This document shows positions 16,767 to 24,959 of a DNA stretch of 64,000 nt, in pieces. This stretch comes from Cytophagales bacterium (GTDB lineage Bacteria; Bacteroidota; Bacteroidia; Cytophagales; Flammeovirgaceae): NCBI GenBank assembly GCA_025056215.1, contig JANWWC010000001.1, positions 868,001 to 932,000 of the forward strand, written 5' to 3'. How positions within the stretch are numbered: position 1 is the first letter of the stretch; each line of letters begins with the position of its first letter. The translations under genes were made by a program, and so were the position numbers. The notes under the pieces were generated by a model. That model was not told the DNA's origin, made no database searches, and saw only the letters and a list, made by a program, of their open reading frames with translations.

Positions 16767-18863
16767 ATGAGTTTCCTTTTTCCTTCAGTGCTGTGGGCGC
16801 TTTTCTTGGTGTCAATTCCTATCATTATTCATTTTTTTAATTTTCAAAAACCTAAAAAAATATATTTCACACAAGTAGCTCTTTTACAGTCTGTCAAGCA
16901 AATTGCTCATGCTAAAAACAAGTTAAGGCATTGGCTTTTATTATTGTGTAGAATTGCAGCAATTGTGTTTTTAGTACTTGCATTTGCCCAACCGGTTATT
17001 CCATTATACTCTTTCCAAACTAAGTGGAGCAACTACGTAAGCGTATACTTAGATAACTCTTACAGCATGCAAAACGAAATAAATGGAAAACGCCTTTTTG
17101 ATATTGCAAAGAGTTATGCCGACCAAATTGGAACACTTTTTCCTAAAAACGTACAATTCCAACTTGTGGACAACGCCTTTGAAGGAACTTCTAACCCTAT
17201 GAGTGCAGACCAACTGCAAAACAAAATTTCAAAAATAGAAATGAGTGCAATCAGCCAGCCTATTCAAAAAATCTATCAAAAACAAAAACAACTTTTGGAA
17301 CAAGTAGGTAGCACCAAAGGGAGCCATATCTTTATTTTATCAGATTTTCAAAAATCCTCTATAGGAGAACTTCAATATTTAGCAGAAGATTCTTCTCACG
17401 TGATTTATTTGCTTCCTTTTACTAACAATCAGACTGAAAATCTAAGTATAGATTCGGTATGGTTAGACGAGCCTTTTATTATTCCCAAAGAAAGTCAATA
17501 TCTTTATTGCAAAGTTCATAACCATGGAAATAATCTTGTAGAAAATATCAACATACGCCTGATTATCAATCAAAAGCAGCAAGCCTCCGCAGTCATAGAA
17601 AAAATTGCAGCTCAATCTACGGAAACATTCAAATTCTCGTTTGTTGTGTCCGATTCCCAGCGAATTTTACCTTGTCGCATCAGCTTAGACGATTTTCCTA
17701 TCACTTTTGATAACGATTATTATTTTATTTTGAGAGTTGCGCCTAACATCAAAATTGTAGAAATTAGCACTGCATCCGATTCTTCTCCTTCTTATGTAGA
17801 ATACGTTTTTAGCAATGAAAGTTTTCTTTCTTTTTTTAAAATAAAAACAGAAATTCCCGATTATTCGACGATCTCTGAGGCGGATTTGATTGTTCTTAGG
17901 AATCTTCAAGATATTCATACAGGTATTTTACAAACCTTGCAAAAAGCCTTTGCACAAGGCACTTCCATAGTAATTTTTCCACACGAAAAAGCAAATACAG
18001 TTTCTTATAATCAATTGTTTGGAGGGCTTTCTATGCAATTAAAAGAGCTTCCTTCAGATGGTCGCTTATTCGAATATAAGCTTGCTTTAGAACCACCTGA
18101 TGTTAAAAATCCATTTTTTCACGGTGTTTTTGAAAAAATTCCACAAAATCTAAATGTCCCTTCTGCTGTTCAAACATTCGCATGGAGTTCCCACATAGGG
18201 CAAACGCTTCTTAAGTTTAAAAATCAAGAGCCTTTTTTGAGTATGTTTCCTCAGCCTAACGGAGGAAAGTTATTTCTATTTGCTTCTCCTCTCAAACCCG
18301 CTTATACAGATATAGGTACGCATGCTTTGTTCCTGCCTGTAATGTATCGAATTGCCTTTGTTTCGAAACAGCAAATAGAAGAGTTAGCTTACCGCTTCGA
18401 AGGAGGAACAGCTGTCTTTCAAATAGATAGCTTGCAAAAAAATGACATACTTCATTTAATAAACGAAAACGCAAATTATATTCCTCCTCAGCGAATAACT
18501 GATAACCGTGCCTATATTAGCATTCCTAAAGGTGGACTTCCTTCAGGAACATATAGCATTTGTACAAAGAAAAATTCAGTTCCTATCGATTTTATAGCGC
18601 TGAATTACTCTCGAGAAGAATCTGACATACGCGGATTAACTTACAAAGAACTCAAAGAAATGTTTGCGAACGTTCCACATATTAAAGTATTCGATCCGCA
18701 AGATTTGCAAACATTTAAAAATGATTTTAAAAGTCAAACTGAGGCGATTCCTTTGTGGCGATGGATGTTGATTTTAGCACTAATAGCTTTGTTAGGAGAA
18801 ACTTTCTTAATTCGTTCGCTTCGGTATTCAAAAGAAAACAAGCCTACTACTGTTTTGAATTAA
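16767..18863 (+). CDS. BatA-domain (aerotolerance N-terminal) membrane protein
   Basis: 698 residues. The N-terminus (FLFPSVLWALFLVSIPIIIHFFNFQKPKK, described here in part as residues 3-31) followed by a second hydrophobic segment at about residues 52-75 is the BatA/aerotolerance N-terminal domain. Residues about 90-190 resemble a von Willebrand A-like fold (YVSVYLDNSYSM resembling the DxSxS MIDAS strand, here DNSYS). The large middle is periplasmic and a final membrane segment lies at residues 662-682. Such proteins are common in Bacteroidota, often near MoxR operons, which are absent here. Role unknown; probably envelope-associated. It is followed after 6 bases by the next gene. Confidence 0.8.
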   Translation: MSFLFPSVLWALFLVSIPIIIHFFNFQKPKKIYFTQVALLQSVKQIAHAKNKLRHWLLLLCRIAAIVFLVLAFAQPVIPLYSFQTKWSNYVSVYLDNSYSMQNEINGKRLFDIAKSYADQIGTLFPKNVQFQLVDNAFEGTSNPMSADQLQNKISKIEMSAISQPIQKIYQKQKQLLEQVGSTKGSHIFILSDFQKSSIGELQYLAEDSSHVIYLLPFTNNQTENLSIDSVWLDEPFIIPKESQYLYCKVHNHGNNLVENINIRLIINQKQQASAVIEKIAAQSTETFKFSFVVSDSQRILPCRISLDDFPITFDNDYYFILRVAPNIKIVEISTASDSSPSYVEYVFSNESFLSFFKIKTEIPDYSTISEADLIVLRNLQDIHTGILQTLQKAFAQGTSIVIFPHEKANTVSYNQLFGGLSMQLKELPSDGRLFEYKLALEPPDVKNPFFHGVFEKIPQNLNVPSAVQTFAWSSHIGQTLLKFKNQEPFLSMFPQPNGGKLFLFASPLKPAYTDIGTHALFLPVMYRIAFVSKQQIEELAYRFEGGTAVFQIDSLQKNDILHLINENANYIPPQRITDNRAYISIPKGGLPSGTYSICTKKNSVPIDFIALNYSREESDIRGLTYKELKEMFANVPHIKVFDPQDLQTFKNDFKSQTEAIPLWRWMLILALIALLGETFLIRSLRYSKENKPTTVLN

Positions 18864-18869
18864 GATCTC

Positions 18870-19646
18870 ATGAAACTATTCATAAACCTTCTTGCTTTGC
18901 TCACAAGTTGCCATACTATAAACGGACAACACCAATTATACTATGCTCCTTCCTATTGGGCGAGTATTCGTTTAATCGGCTTTATAGATACAAATCGAGT
19001 AGTAAGTTTTGATGGTACAGCAAGAAATACTTACTTTAATTCGGAACTAAACTTTCCACAACCTTTTTTAGAACCTAGATTCCAATTTACAGCCTCATAC
19101 CAGCAACAATTTTCTAGTAAGTTGTACGGCTTAGCGATCGTTTCTCGTTTCGCAGAACGCTTTCAAACATTAAACATCTATCGTATAACAGGAGTTCATC
19201 GCGGTGATATTCTAGGATTTGATTTTATTAAAAAAATTAGCTTAGAATATTGGCAAACAAATTACCTACAACCCAAAGAGCTTTTTCGAATTGTAGCTCA
19301 TGCCGGAATAGGTAAAAAATTTAAAAAATTGCCTATCTGCATTAACGTTTTTAGTGCTCTTTATCGTTTTTCTGAAGAAGTACAATCTGTTTCTCCCAAC
19401 AGAAGGCGTTTGGATAAAACTAGGCTTCGAATAGAATTCGAATACTTTTTGAATGCGCAAACAAGCATTCTTTTGTTCGCTATGCGAGAAACCGACTATT
19501 GGCATCAAGTAGGTCTTTATGACGAAAACGGTAATTTAGTTTCACCAGATGGAAATGTAAATAAAATTTTTCCTATTTATGGTATGACAATGTTTTTTCG
19601 ATTCGGAAAAATAAGCTCAGATGTTCACATAAACTGGATTTGGTGA
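18870..19646 (+). CDS. Probable outer-membrane beta-barrel protein, DUF2490-like
   Basis: 258 residues with a signal peptide ending near INGQ. The mature sequence alternates polar and aromatic residues in strand-like stretches, with repeated W/Y/F at strand ends and a C-terminal strand ending VHINWIW, as expected of an outer-membrane barrel. It resembles DUF2490 proteins of Bacteroidota. It follows the BatA-domain gene by 6 bases and probably shares its transcript. It ends 2 bases before the convergent glycosyltransferase gene. Ligand or partner unknown. Confidence 0.65.
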   Translation: MKLFINLLALLTSCHTINGQHQLYYAPSYWASIRLIGFIDTNRVVSFDGTARNTYFNSELNFPQPFLEPRFQFTASYQQQFSSKLYGLAIVSRFAERFQTLNIYRITGVHRGDILGFDFIKKISLEYWQTNYLQPKELFRIVAHAGIGKKFKKLPICINVFSALYRFSEEVQSVSPNRRRLDKTRLRIEFEYFLNAQTSILLFAMRETDYWHQVGLYDENGNLVSPDGNVNKIFPIYGMTMFFRFGKISSDVHINWIW

Positions 19647-19648
19647 TA

Positions 19649-20767
19649 TTATTTCAAGTTTCCAACTACTTTTTGAATAGCTTGTTCGTATTTAGAGATT
19701 ACAATTTTTTCATCAAAACTTTCTTCTACAAGTTTTCGGCTATTTTCCCCTAATTTTTTTAGAGTTTCATCGTCGAGCTCAGCCATTCTTTTCATAGTTT
19801 CTGCCAACGAAGCAGAGTCGCGCGCCCGACATAAAAAACCGTTGTACTCATGTTTGACCACTTCTCGACAGCCTGGCACATCTGTTGCGATAAGTGGTTT
19901 GGCTAATGCTGCTGCTTCCAATAATGTGCGAGGAGTTCCTTCTCGATAGGAGGGCAGCACAACGCAATCTGCTTGATAGATGAACGGGCGAACATCGTGG
20001 GTAGTACCCAAATATTCTATGATGCGCTCTTGTTCCCATTGGGAAAGAATTTGCTCAGAAATTCCCAAGTTGGCTTCTTTTTCGATTTTTCCTAACACTT
20101 GTAGGCGCACTCTAAGACCCATTTTTTTAAGAATTTTTCCAGCTTCTGCATACTCTACAATTCCTTTATCGTAAATTAGGCGCGCTATCATCAAAAAAGT
20201 AAACTCTTGATTTCGCTCAAAAACAGCACTTGGTGTAAAGTCTGACAAATTAATACCAGAGCCTGGCAACAAATCAGTTTTGGCAGGATTAATTAATTTT
20301 TTTTCTAAGAATACTTTTTTATCGTCTTGGTTTTGAAAAAAAACTACAGCCGGAAATCGAAACGCAATCTTGTAAAGAAGGTGCGCTATAAACGAAGTGA
20401 AATTTTTGCGAATAAAAACAGTACCTAATCCACTCACATTGTTGATACAAGGAATTCCTATTAACTTGCAAACAATTGCGCCATAAATATTAGGTTTGAT
20501 AGTAAAATGCAAAGCAACATCTAAACGAGCTTGCTTATAGATTTGGTACATTTCTTTCAAAAGCTTTAAATCTTGCAAAGGATTATTTCCTTTTTGCTGC
20601 ATGTTCAAATGAAAAGTCTGGCAAGCGAGGTGTTGCAGTTCTTTTTCGTATCCATCATATGGCGCTATTGCTACAACAGTATGCCCTTGCTTTTGAAAAT
20701 GCTTAATAAGTCCTCTTCTAAAATTGTAGATGTTCCAAAAAGTATTGACAACAATTCCTATCCTCAT
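19649..20767 (-). CDS. Family 4 glycosyltransferase (GT-B)
   Basis: 372-residue GT-B enzyme. The N-terminal acceptor domain begins RIGIVVNTFWNIYNFRRGL; the C-terminal donor domain starts near residue 190 (FLMIARLIYDKGI) and contains the EX7E-type stretch PSYREGTPRTLLEAAALAKP and TDVPGCREVV, typical of GT4 retaining transferases. It resembles enzymes of capsule or O-antigen synthesis, but no other polysaccharide genes are adjacent. It is a single minus-strand gene between two plus-strand genes. The ATG at 20767 gives the normal GT4 start. Sugar specificity is unknown. Confidence 0.87.
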   Translation of the reverse strand: MRIGIVVNTFWNIYNFRRGLIKHFQKQGHTVVAIAPYDGYEKELQHLACQTFHLNMQQKGNNPLQDLKLLKEMYQIYKQARLDVALHFTIKPNIYGAIVCKLIGIPCINNVSGLGTVFIRKNFTSFIAHLLYKIAFRFPAVVFFQNQDDKKVFLEKKLINPAKTDLLPGSGINLSDFTPSAVFERNQEFTFLMIARLIYDKGIVEYAEAGKILKKMGLRVRLQVLGKIEKEANLGISEQILSQWEQERIIEYLGTTHDVRPFIYQADCVVLPSYREGTPRTLLEAAALAKPLIATDVPGCREVVKHEYNGFLCRARDSASLAETMKRMAELDDETLKKLGENSRKLVEESFDEKIVISKYEQAIQKVVGNLK

Positions 20768-20869
20768 CCTTCACAAAATTTTCAAACAAGTATGACAAAA
20801 ACAAACTAATTTTTGAAGCAAAGTTTTTAGGAAAATTTTAAAAGAGTTCTACCAAACAATTTCCTTTAT

Positions 20870-20897
20870 TAAATTTGTAGGTCCGATAAGATATCGG
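20870..20897 (+). promoter_or_regulatory. queD promoter box followed by a leader hairpin
   Basis: TAAATTTG (20870-20877) matches TAnnTTTG. Directly downstream, CCGATA-AGA-TATCGG (20883-20897) is a perfect 6-bp inverted repeat around the expected transcription start, about 20 bases before the queD ATG. It could be an operator or a short mRNA hairpin. It does not resemble a preQ1 riboswitch. Confidence 0.5.
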
Positions 20898-20917
20898 TCT
20901 TTTGCAAGAAAAATGCT

Positions 20918-21340
20918 ATGATAGTTCACATTTCTAGAAAAGAACATTTTAACGCAGCGCACAAGTTATATAATCCTAATTGGACAAAAGAGCAAAATGA
21001 AGCCGTTTTTGGTCCTTGTGCCAATGAAAATTGGCATGGACATAATTTCGAACTAATTGTAACAGTTAGAGGAGAAATTAATGAGGAATACGGATATGTC
21101 ATGGATTTAAAACTTCTCTCAAAACTTATCCGCGAACTGATTATAGAAAAAGTAGACCACAAAAATCTAAACTTAGACGTAGATTTTATGAAAGGAAAAA
21201 TGGCGAGTTGTGAAAATTTGGTAGTAGAATTCTGGAAGATTTTAGCACCTGCCATTGCTGAAAAAGCGCCTAACGCATCTTTATACTGTATAGAGTTGTG
21301 GGAAACTCCCCGCAATTTTGTGCGTTACTACGGAGAATAA
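20918..21340 (+). CDS. queD: 6-carboxytetrahydropterin synthase / 6-pyruvoyltetrahydropterin synthase family (QueD-like)
   Basis: 140 residues, normal length for the T-fold family. Zinc ligands are the His of FNAAHKL (about residue 15) and the two His of NWHGHNFEL (about 40-42); the catalytic Cys is in GPCANENW, and the DHKNLN motif and ELWETPRN (late Glu binding the pterin) are present. QueD converts dihydroneopterin triphosphate to 6-carboxytetrahydropterin in queuosine synthesis; a PTPS role cannot be excluded from sequence. No other que genes are nearby. The next gene starts 10 bases on and is likely co-transcribed. Confidence 0.9.
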   Translation: MIVHISRKEHFNAAHKLYNPNWTKEQNEAVFGPCANENWHGHNFELIVTVRGEINEEYGYVMDLKLLSKLIRELIIEKVDHKNLNLDVDFMKGKMASCENLVVEFWKILAPAIAEKAPNASLYCIELWETPRNFVRYYGE

Positions 21341-21350
21341 AAATAAAAAG

Positions 21351-22724
21351 ATGCTCATTGCAGGAATTCTGTTATATTTACTTCTTACGTTGGGAGTGGG
21401 CATTCTTGCTTCGAGAAAAGTAAATTCTTCGCAAGATTTCGTTCTAGCAGGGCGCAGTTTGCCATTAGGGCTTTCTGTGGCTGCTGTATTTGCTACTTGG
21501 TTTGGTTCGGAAACTATCTTAGGAGCTTCTGCTCGCTTCAATGAAAACGGATTAAAGGGACTCATTGAAGAACCATTAGGCGCTGCACTCTGCTTAGTGC
21601 TTACGGGAAGGTTTTTTGTTAGACCTCTCTATCAACTTAACCTGCTCACCTTAGGCGACTTCTTTAGATACACCTACGGCAAACGAGTAGAGTTAATAGC
21701 CTGCCTTTTGATGGTTCCTTCTTTTGTAGGATGGATAGCTGCCCAACTAGTAGCTTTAGGAATTATCTTTCAAATGACGTTACATGTATCTATTGAAGAA
21801 GGCATTTGGATAGGCGCAATTGTTGTTTTGATTTACACTTTCTTTGGAGGAATGTGGGCAATCTCTCTTACAGACTTTATACAAAGCATTACAATAATAG
21901 TAGGGCTTCTTTACATATTTTACAGCTTTCTCCAACAAACAGAATGGAAAACTATTCTCCAAAACACTTCTAGCCAATATTGGGACATCCTTCCTTCTGG
22001 TGATACAATTTCTATAGCAGAATATTTTGCAGCTTGGATAGTAATCGGATTAGGTTCAATTCCAAGTCAAGATATTTTTCAGCGCGCTATGTCTGCAAAA
22101 GATGTACAAACTTCCCAACGTTCGTTTTATATAGGCGCTGCGTTGTATTTAGTGATTGCTTTTTTGCCAGCTCTCATTTGCTTAATTGCAAAATCACAAT
22201 TTCAAATAGACTTTCATGAAAACAATATTCAAACTATTTTACCAGCCATCATACTGCAACGCACTCATGTTATAGTTCAGATTTTCTTTTTTGGCGCTTT
22301 ACTTTCTGCTATTATGAGTACAACAAGCTCGGCTATTCTGGCTCCCGCCTCTATTTTAGCGGAAAATATTATCAAACCCAATTTCTTAAAAAGTGCCACC
22401 GACAAGCAACTTTTAATTACATTACGCATATCGGTAGTTGTAATGACAATTTGGTCCATTCTATGGGCTCAATATTTTCAGAACATTACAGAATTAGTGG
22501 CTGAATCTTCGGCGGAATCTTTAGTTTCATTGTTTGTACCATTAGTAGCAGGAATTTATTTCAAGCGAAAAACGCAATTATCCGCCATTCTTTCGATGAT
22601 CGTAGGCATGTTGGTGTATATAATAGCTCTTATAGGAGAAACTAAAATTCCAGCTCTCCTCTGGGGGTTTTTTGCAAGTTGGCTCGCTTTTATAATTGGA
22701 AATTGTTCGATTTTTGGAAAATAA
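21351..22724 (+). CDS. Sodium:solute symporter (SSS family)
   Basis: 457-residue transporter with about 12-13 membrane segments and no signal peptide. The N-terminal half carries the SSS patterns DFVLAGRSLPLGLSVAAVFATWFGSETILGA (given in part) and LGDFFRYTYGKRVE; GLGSIPSQDIFQRAMSAKD matches the sodium-binding region around TM6-7 of the proline/pantothenate type. The frame is open upstream to a GTG at 21318, but that would overlap queD and add a polar N-terminus, so ATG 21351 is chosen. Substrate is unknown. No terminator was recognised within the 208-base gap downstream other than the hairpins described there. Confidence 0.88.
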   Translation: MLIAGILLYLLLTLGVGILASRKVNSSQDFVLAGRSLPLGLSVAAVFATWFGSETILGASARFNENGLKGLIEEPLGAALCLVLTGRFFVRPLYQLNLLTLGDFFRYTYGKRVELIACLLMVPSFVGWIAAQLVALGIIFQMTLHVSIEEGIWIGAIVVLIYTFFGGMWAISLTDFIQSITIIVGLLYIFYSFLQQTEWKTILQNTSSQYWDILPSGDTISIAEYFAAWIVIGLGSIPSQDIFQRAMSAKDVQTSQRSFYIGAALYLVIAFLPALICLIAKSQFQIDFHENNIQTILPAIILQRTHVIVQIFFFGALLSAIMSTTSSAILAPASILAENIIKPNFLKSATDKQLLITLRISVVVMTIWSILWAQYFQNITELVAESSAESLVSLFVPLVAGIYFKRKTQLSAILSMIVGMLVYIIALIGETKIPALLWGFFASWLAFIIGNCSIFGK

Positions 22725-22861
22725 GTCTGTTTTATCGCTAACTTATAATTTGTATAAACGTTTATCGGGATATGCTTTCATAAAAACATATTAAAAAATA
22801 ATAGTTATGTTAAAAACATTACAAGAGTATGTATTTTACTAAAATAAAATGATAACAAATG

Positions 22862-22891
22862 TTTGCATAGCACAAAAAATATGTAAATTTG
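22862..22891 (+). promoter_or_regulatory. Orphan plus-strand promoter before the candidate small RNA
   Basis: TTTG (22862-22865), 18-base spacer, TAAATTTG (22884-22891): a near-ideal Bacteroidota promoter. No plus-strand protein gene follows; downstream are only three hairpins and the antisense 3' end of the ABC transporter gene. Confidence 0.6.
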
Positions 22892-22897
22892 CATCAG

Positions 22898-22988
22898 CAA
22901 AAATAAGGTGTGTTGCACCTTATCTTTCTTTTTCATAGCTGGTTGAAAGAATCACAAGGGTAGGGCGACCTCCCTTGTGTTTGTTTTG
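22898..22988 (+). ncRNA. Candidate small RNA, about 90 nt
   Basis: Starting just after the orphan promoter, the plus strand encodes hairpin 1 (22903-22910 with 22916-22923, 8 bp, 5-base loop), a weaker hairpin 2 (TCTTTC 22923-22928 with GAAAGA 22945-22950, competing for one base) and hairpin 3 (22953-22960 plus 22962-22964 paired with 22969-22979, 11 bp with one bulged T and loop GCGA), followed by TTTGTTTTG. The last hairpin plus U-rich tail resembles an intrinsic terminator. Hairpin 3 is antisense to the last codons of the ABC transporter gene. No match to SRP RNA, tmRNA or 6S RNA was recognised. Existence is inferred from sequence only. Confidence 0.45.
22903..22923 (-). terminator. Terminator of the ABC transporter gene
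   Basis: On the minus strand the 8-bp stem ATAAGGTG/CACCTTAT with a 5-base loop is followed by TTTTG. It begins 10 bases after the stop codon at 22933. The same hairpin is used on the plus strand as hairpin 1 of the candidate small RNA. Confidence 0.65.
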
Positions 22989-24786
22989 ATTCAAGGTCTG
23001 AGTAATCGACTAATTTGCGGTATTCTCCACGCTCGTTTTGTAGTAAGCTTTCATGGGAGCCTATCTCAATAATCCTTCCGCCCTGCATTACGACAATTTT
23101 ATCTGCATATCGAATCGTAGAAAGGCGATGTGCAATAATGATAGTAGTTCTCGATTCCATAAGTCGTTCTAAAGATTGTTGCACTAGATACTCAGATTCT
23201 GCATCGAGTGCACTAGTGGCCTCGTCAAGAATGAGCAACGCTGGATTTTTAAGCATAGCTCGCGCAATAGCGATGCGTTGGCGCTGGCCTCCTGAAAGTT
23301 TAACGCCTCGCTCTCCTACAATAGTATCAAGTCCATCAGGAAAAGAACAAATAAAGTCCCAAGCGTTTGCTTGCTTAGCAGCCCATACAATTTCTTCTTC
23401 CGTTGCTGAAGGTTTTCCGTATTGTATATTTTCTCGAATCGTTCCACCGAATAACAAAATTTCTTGTGGTACTACACCAATAGCGCCTCTGTAGTCGCCC
23501 AAAGGAAAGTTCAGAATGTTTTTTTCATCCCATAAGATAGTTCCAAAGGTAGGCTCATAAAACCGCAATAGCAACTGAGCAATTGTAGATTTGCCTGCTC
23601 CACTATGACCTACTAAAGCGACCTTTTCTCCTGCTCGAATTTCAAAACTAATGTTTTGTAAAACATTTATTTCTGATCGGGTAGGATAAGCAAAACTTAC
23701 GTTTTCAAAGCGAATGCTCTTATGCAAAACAATTGGTTGTTGAAATCTTTCTATTCTATAAGGTTCTATGGCTTCTAATAAAATTTCTTCTACTCTCTCT
23801 GAAGCACCGATCGCTTTTTGAAGCGTACTGAGAATATCGCCAAGCCCTCCAATAGAACCTCCAATAAACATAGTATAAATTATGAAAGAAGTAAGTTCCC
23901 CTGTCGTAATTTTTCCTTCGTAAACCAACTGACTGCCATACCAAAGTATTGTTACAATTCCTCCGAAGAGTGCAAAAATGATAAAAGAAACAAACGCTCC
24001 TCTAAACAAAGAAGTCTTCAGAGCAGTCGCTACAAAGTCTTGTAAGGTGCGGCGATAGCGATTAATTTCAAAAACTTCATTTGTGAAAGCTTTGACGGTC
24101 TGAATAGATTGCAAAATCTCCTCGGTAATGATACTTGCTTTTGCTAACTTATCTTGAGTAGATTTAGAAAGTTTTCGAATAAATTTTCCAAAAAGCAAAC
24201 TCAACAAAGCTAAAATTGGAACAATTGCGAGCATAAAAACTGTGAGTTGAGGATTTGTAATAAATAAGATACATAACCCTCCTATCAGAATAGCTGTTTG
24301 ACGAAATAATTCGGCGATTGTAATTGAGAAGGTATCTTGCAACATTGCTACATCTGTCGAAATACGACTCATTAGTTCTCCTACGCGATGCGTATCGTAA
24401 AACGACATAGGAAGTTGTAAATATCTTTCGAACAGAGCAATTCGAATATCAGACATAGCGCGTTCATTGACCTGCGCAAAAAACACAATTCTCAAAAAAG
24501 AAAATAAGCTTTGTATTCCAAGAACGCTTGCAAGCGCATACGCAACTTGGTTCATATTCGAAAAAAGTCTGCTTGTTTTCCCATTTGCTATATCGATGAG
24601 CTTTCCAGCAAGATAAGGAAAGGCTAACAAAACAGTGCTTGAAAAAAACAAGCAAACAAGCCCCATTAAAAAGTAGCCCTTATAAGGAAGCATAAATCGA
24701 TAAATTCCTATCAAGCGGCGAATTCCTTGTAAATTAATTTTTGCTTTAGGCGCATTTTCGTATAGTGATTGTCTGTGCAATGCCAT
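22933..24786 (-). CDS. ABC exporter, fused permease and ATPase (MsbA-like)
   Basis: 617-residue half-transporter. Six membrane segments lie in residues about 25-330, followed by the nucleotide-binding domain: Walker A GHSGAGKS (about residue 405), signature LSGGQRQRIA (about 512), Walker B ALLILDEATSALD, and the switch His in IIIAHRLSTI. It probably works as a homodimer exporting lipids or hydrophobic drugs. A TATATTTG box lies upstream. The last about 15 residues (after YSDLESKQ) are encoded by a perfect GC-richer hairpin and may be a recently acquired tail rather than a conserved part. Confidence 0.92.
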   Translation of the reverse strand: MALHRQSLYENAPKAKINLQGIRRLIGIYRFMLPYKGYFLMGLVCLFFSSTVLLAFPYLAGKLIDIANGKTSRLFSNMNQVAYALASVLGIQSLFSFLRIVFFAQVNERAMSDIRIALFERYLQLPMSFYDTHRVGELMSRISTDVAMLQDTFSITIAELFRQTAILIGGLCILFITNPQLTVFMLAIVPILALLSLLFGKFIRKLSKSTQDKLAKASIITEEILQSIQTVKAFTNEVFEINRYRRTLQDFVATALKTSLFRGAFVSFIIFALFGGIVTILWYGSQLVYEGKITTGELTSFIIYTMFIGGSIGGLGDILSTLQKAIGASERVEEILLEAIEPYRIERFQQPIVLHKSIRFENVSFAYPTRSEINVLQNISFEIRAGEKVALVGHSGAGKSTIAQLLLRFYEPTFGTILWDEKNILNFPLGDYRGAIGVVPQEILLFGGTIRENIQYGKPSATEEEIVWAAKQANAWDFICSFPDGLDTIVGERGVKLSGGQRQRIAIARAMLKNPALLILDEATSALDAESEYLVQQSLERLMESRTTIIIAHRLSTIRYADKIVVMQGGRIIEIGSHESLLQNERGEYRKLVDYSDLESKQTQGRSPYPCDSFNQL

Positions 24787-24810
24787 AAAAAACTAAAAAA
24801 AAAAGACGCG

Positions 24811-24818
24811 CAAATATA
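24811..24818 (-). promoter_or_regulatory. -7 promoter box for the ABC exporter gene
   Basis: Minus-strand TATATTTG matches TAnnTTTG and lies 24 bases upstream of the ATG at 24786, with a run of T in the leader. No -33 TTTG at the usual spacing. Confidence 0.5.
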
Positions 24819-24959
24819 ATACAGATTCTTTTTCATGGAGAGAAGTTTTATAATTTACTTACGAAACCAACCCAAAAGGGAAAGAATAGAATTAAAATAT
24901 GAGATTTTTTCTGTTTCTTGAGACAAATCCTTAAATATTGCGAAGAATCTTAGAAATAA

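Noticed and set aside
20883-20897. preQ1 riboswitch before queD
   Set aside because: Only a 6-bp hairpin with a 3-base loop is present; the preQ1 pseudoknot sequences were not found.
20926-21315. 129-residue open frame antisense to queD
   Set aside because: The plus-strand QueD has all zinc and catalytic motifs; the antisense frame is a shadow.
22898-22988. SRP RNA or 6S RNA at the candidate small RNA locus
   Set aside because: The conserved SRP apical GGAAGGAAGCAGCC-type loop and the long open 6S structure are not present.
23015-23494. 159-residue open frame antisense to the ABC exporter ATPase domain
   Set aside because: It lies wholly within a clear Walker-motif coding region on the other strand and its translation has no recognisable domain or codon character.
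24787-24959. Gene or RNA in the 173-bp gap between chrA and the ABC exporter
   Set aside because: Apart from the exporter promoter box, only AT-rich sequence without hairpins or open frames of note was seen.
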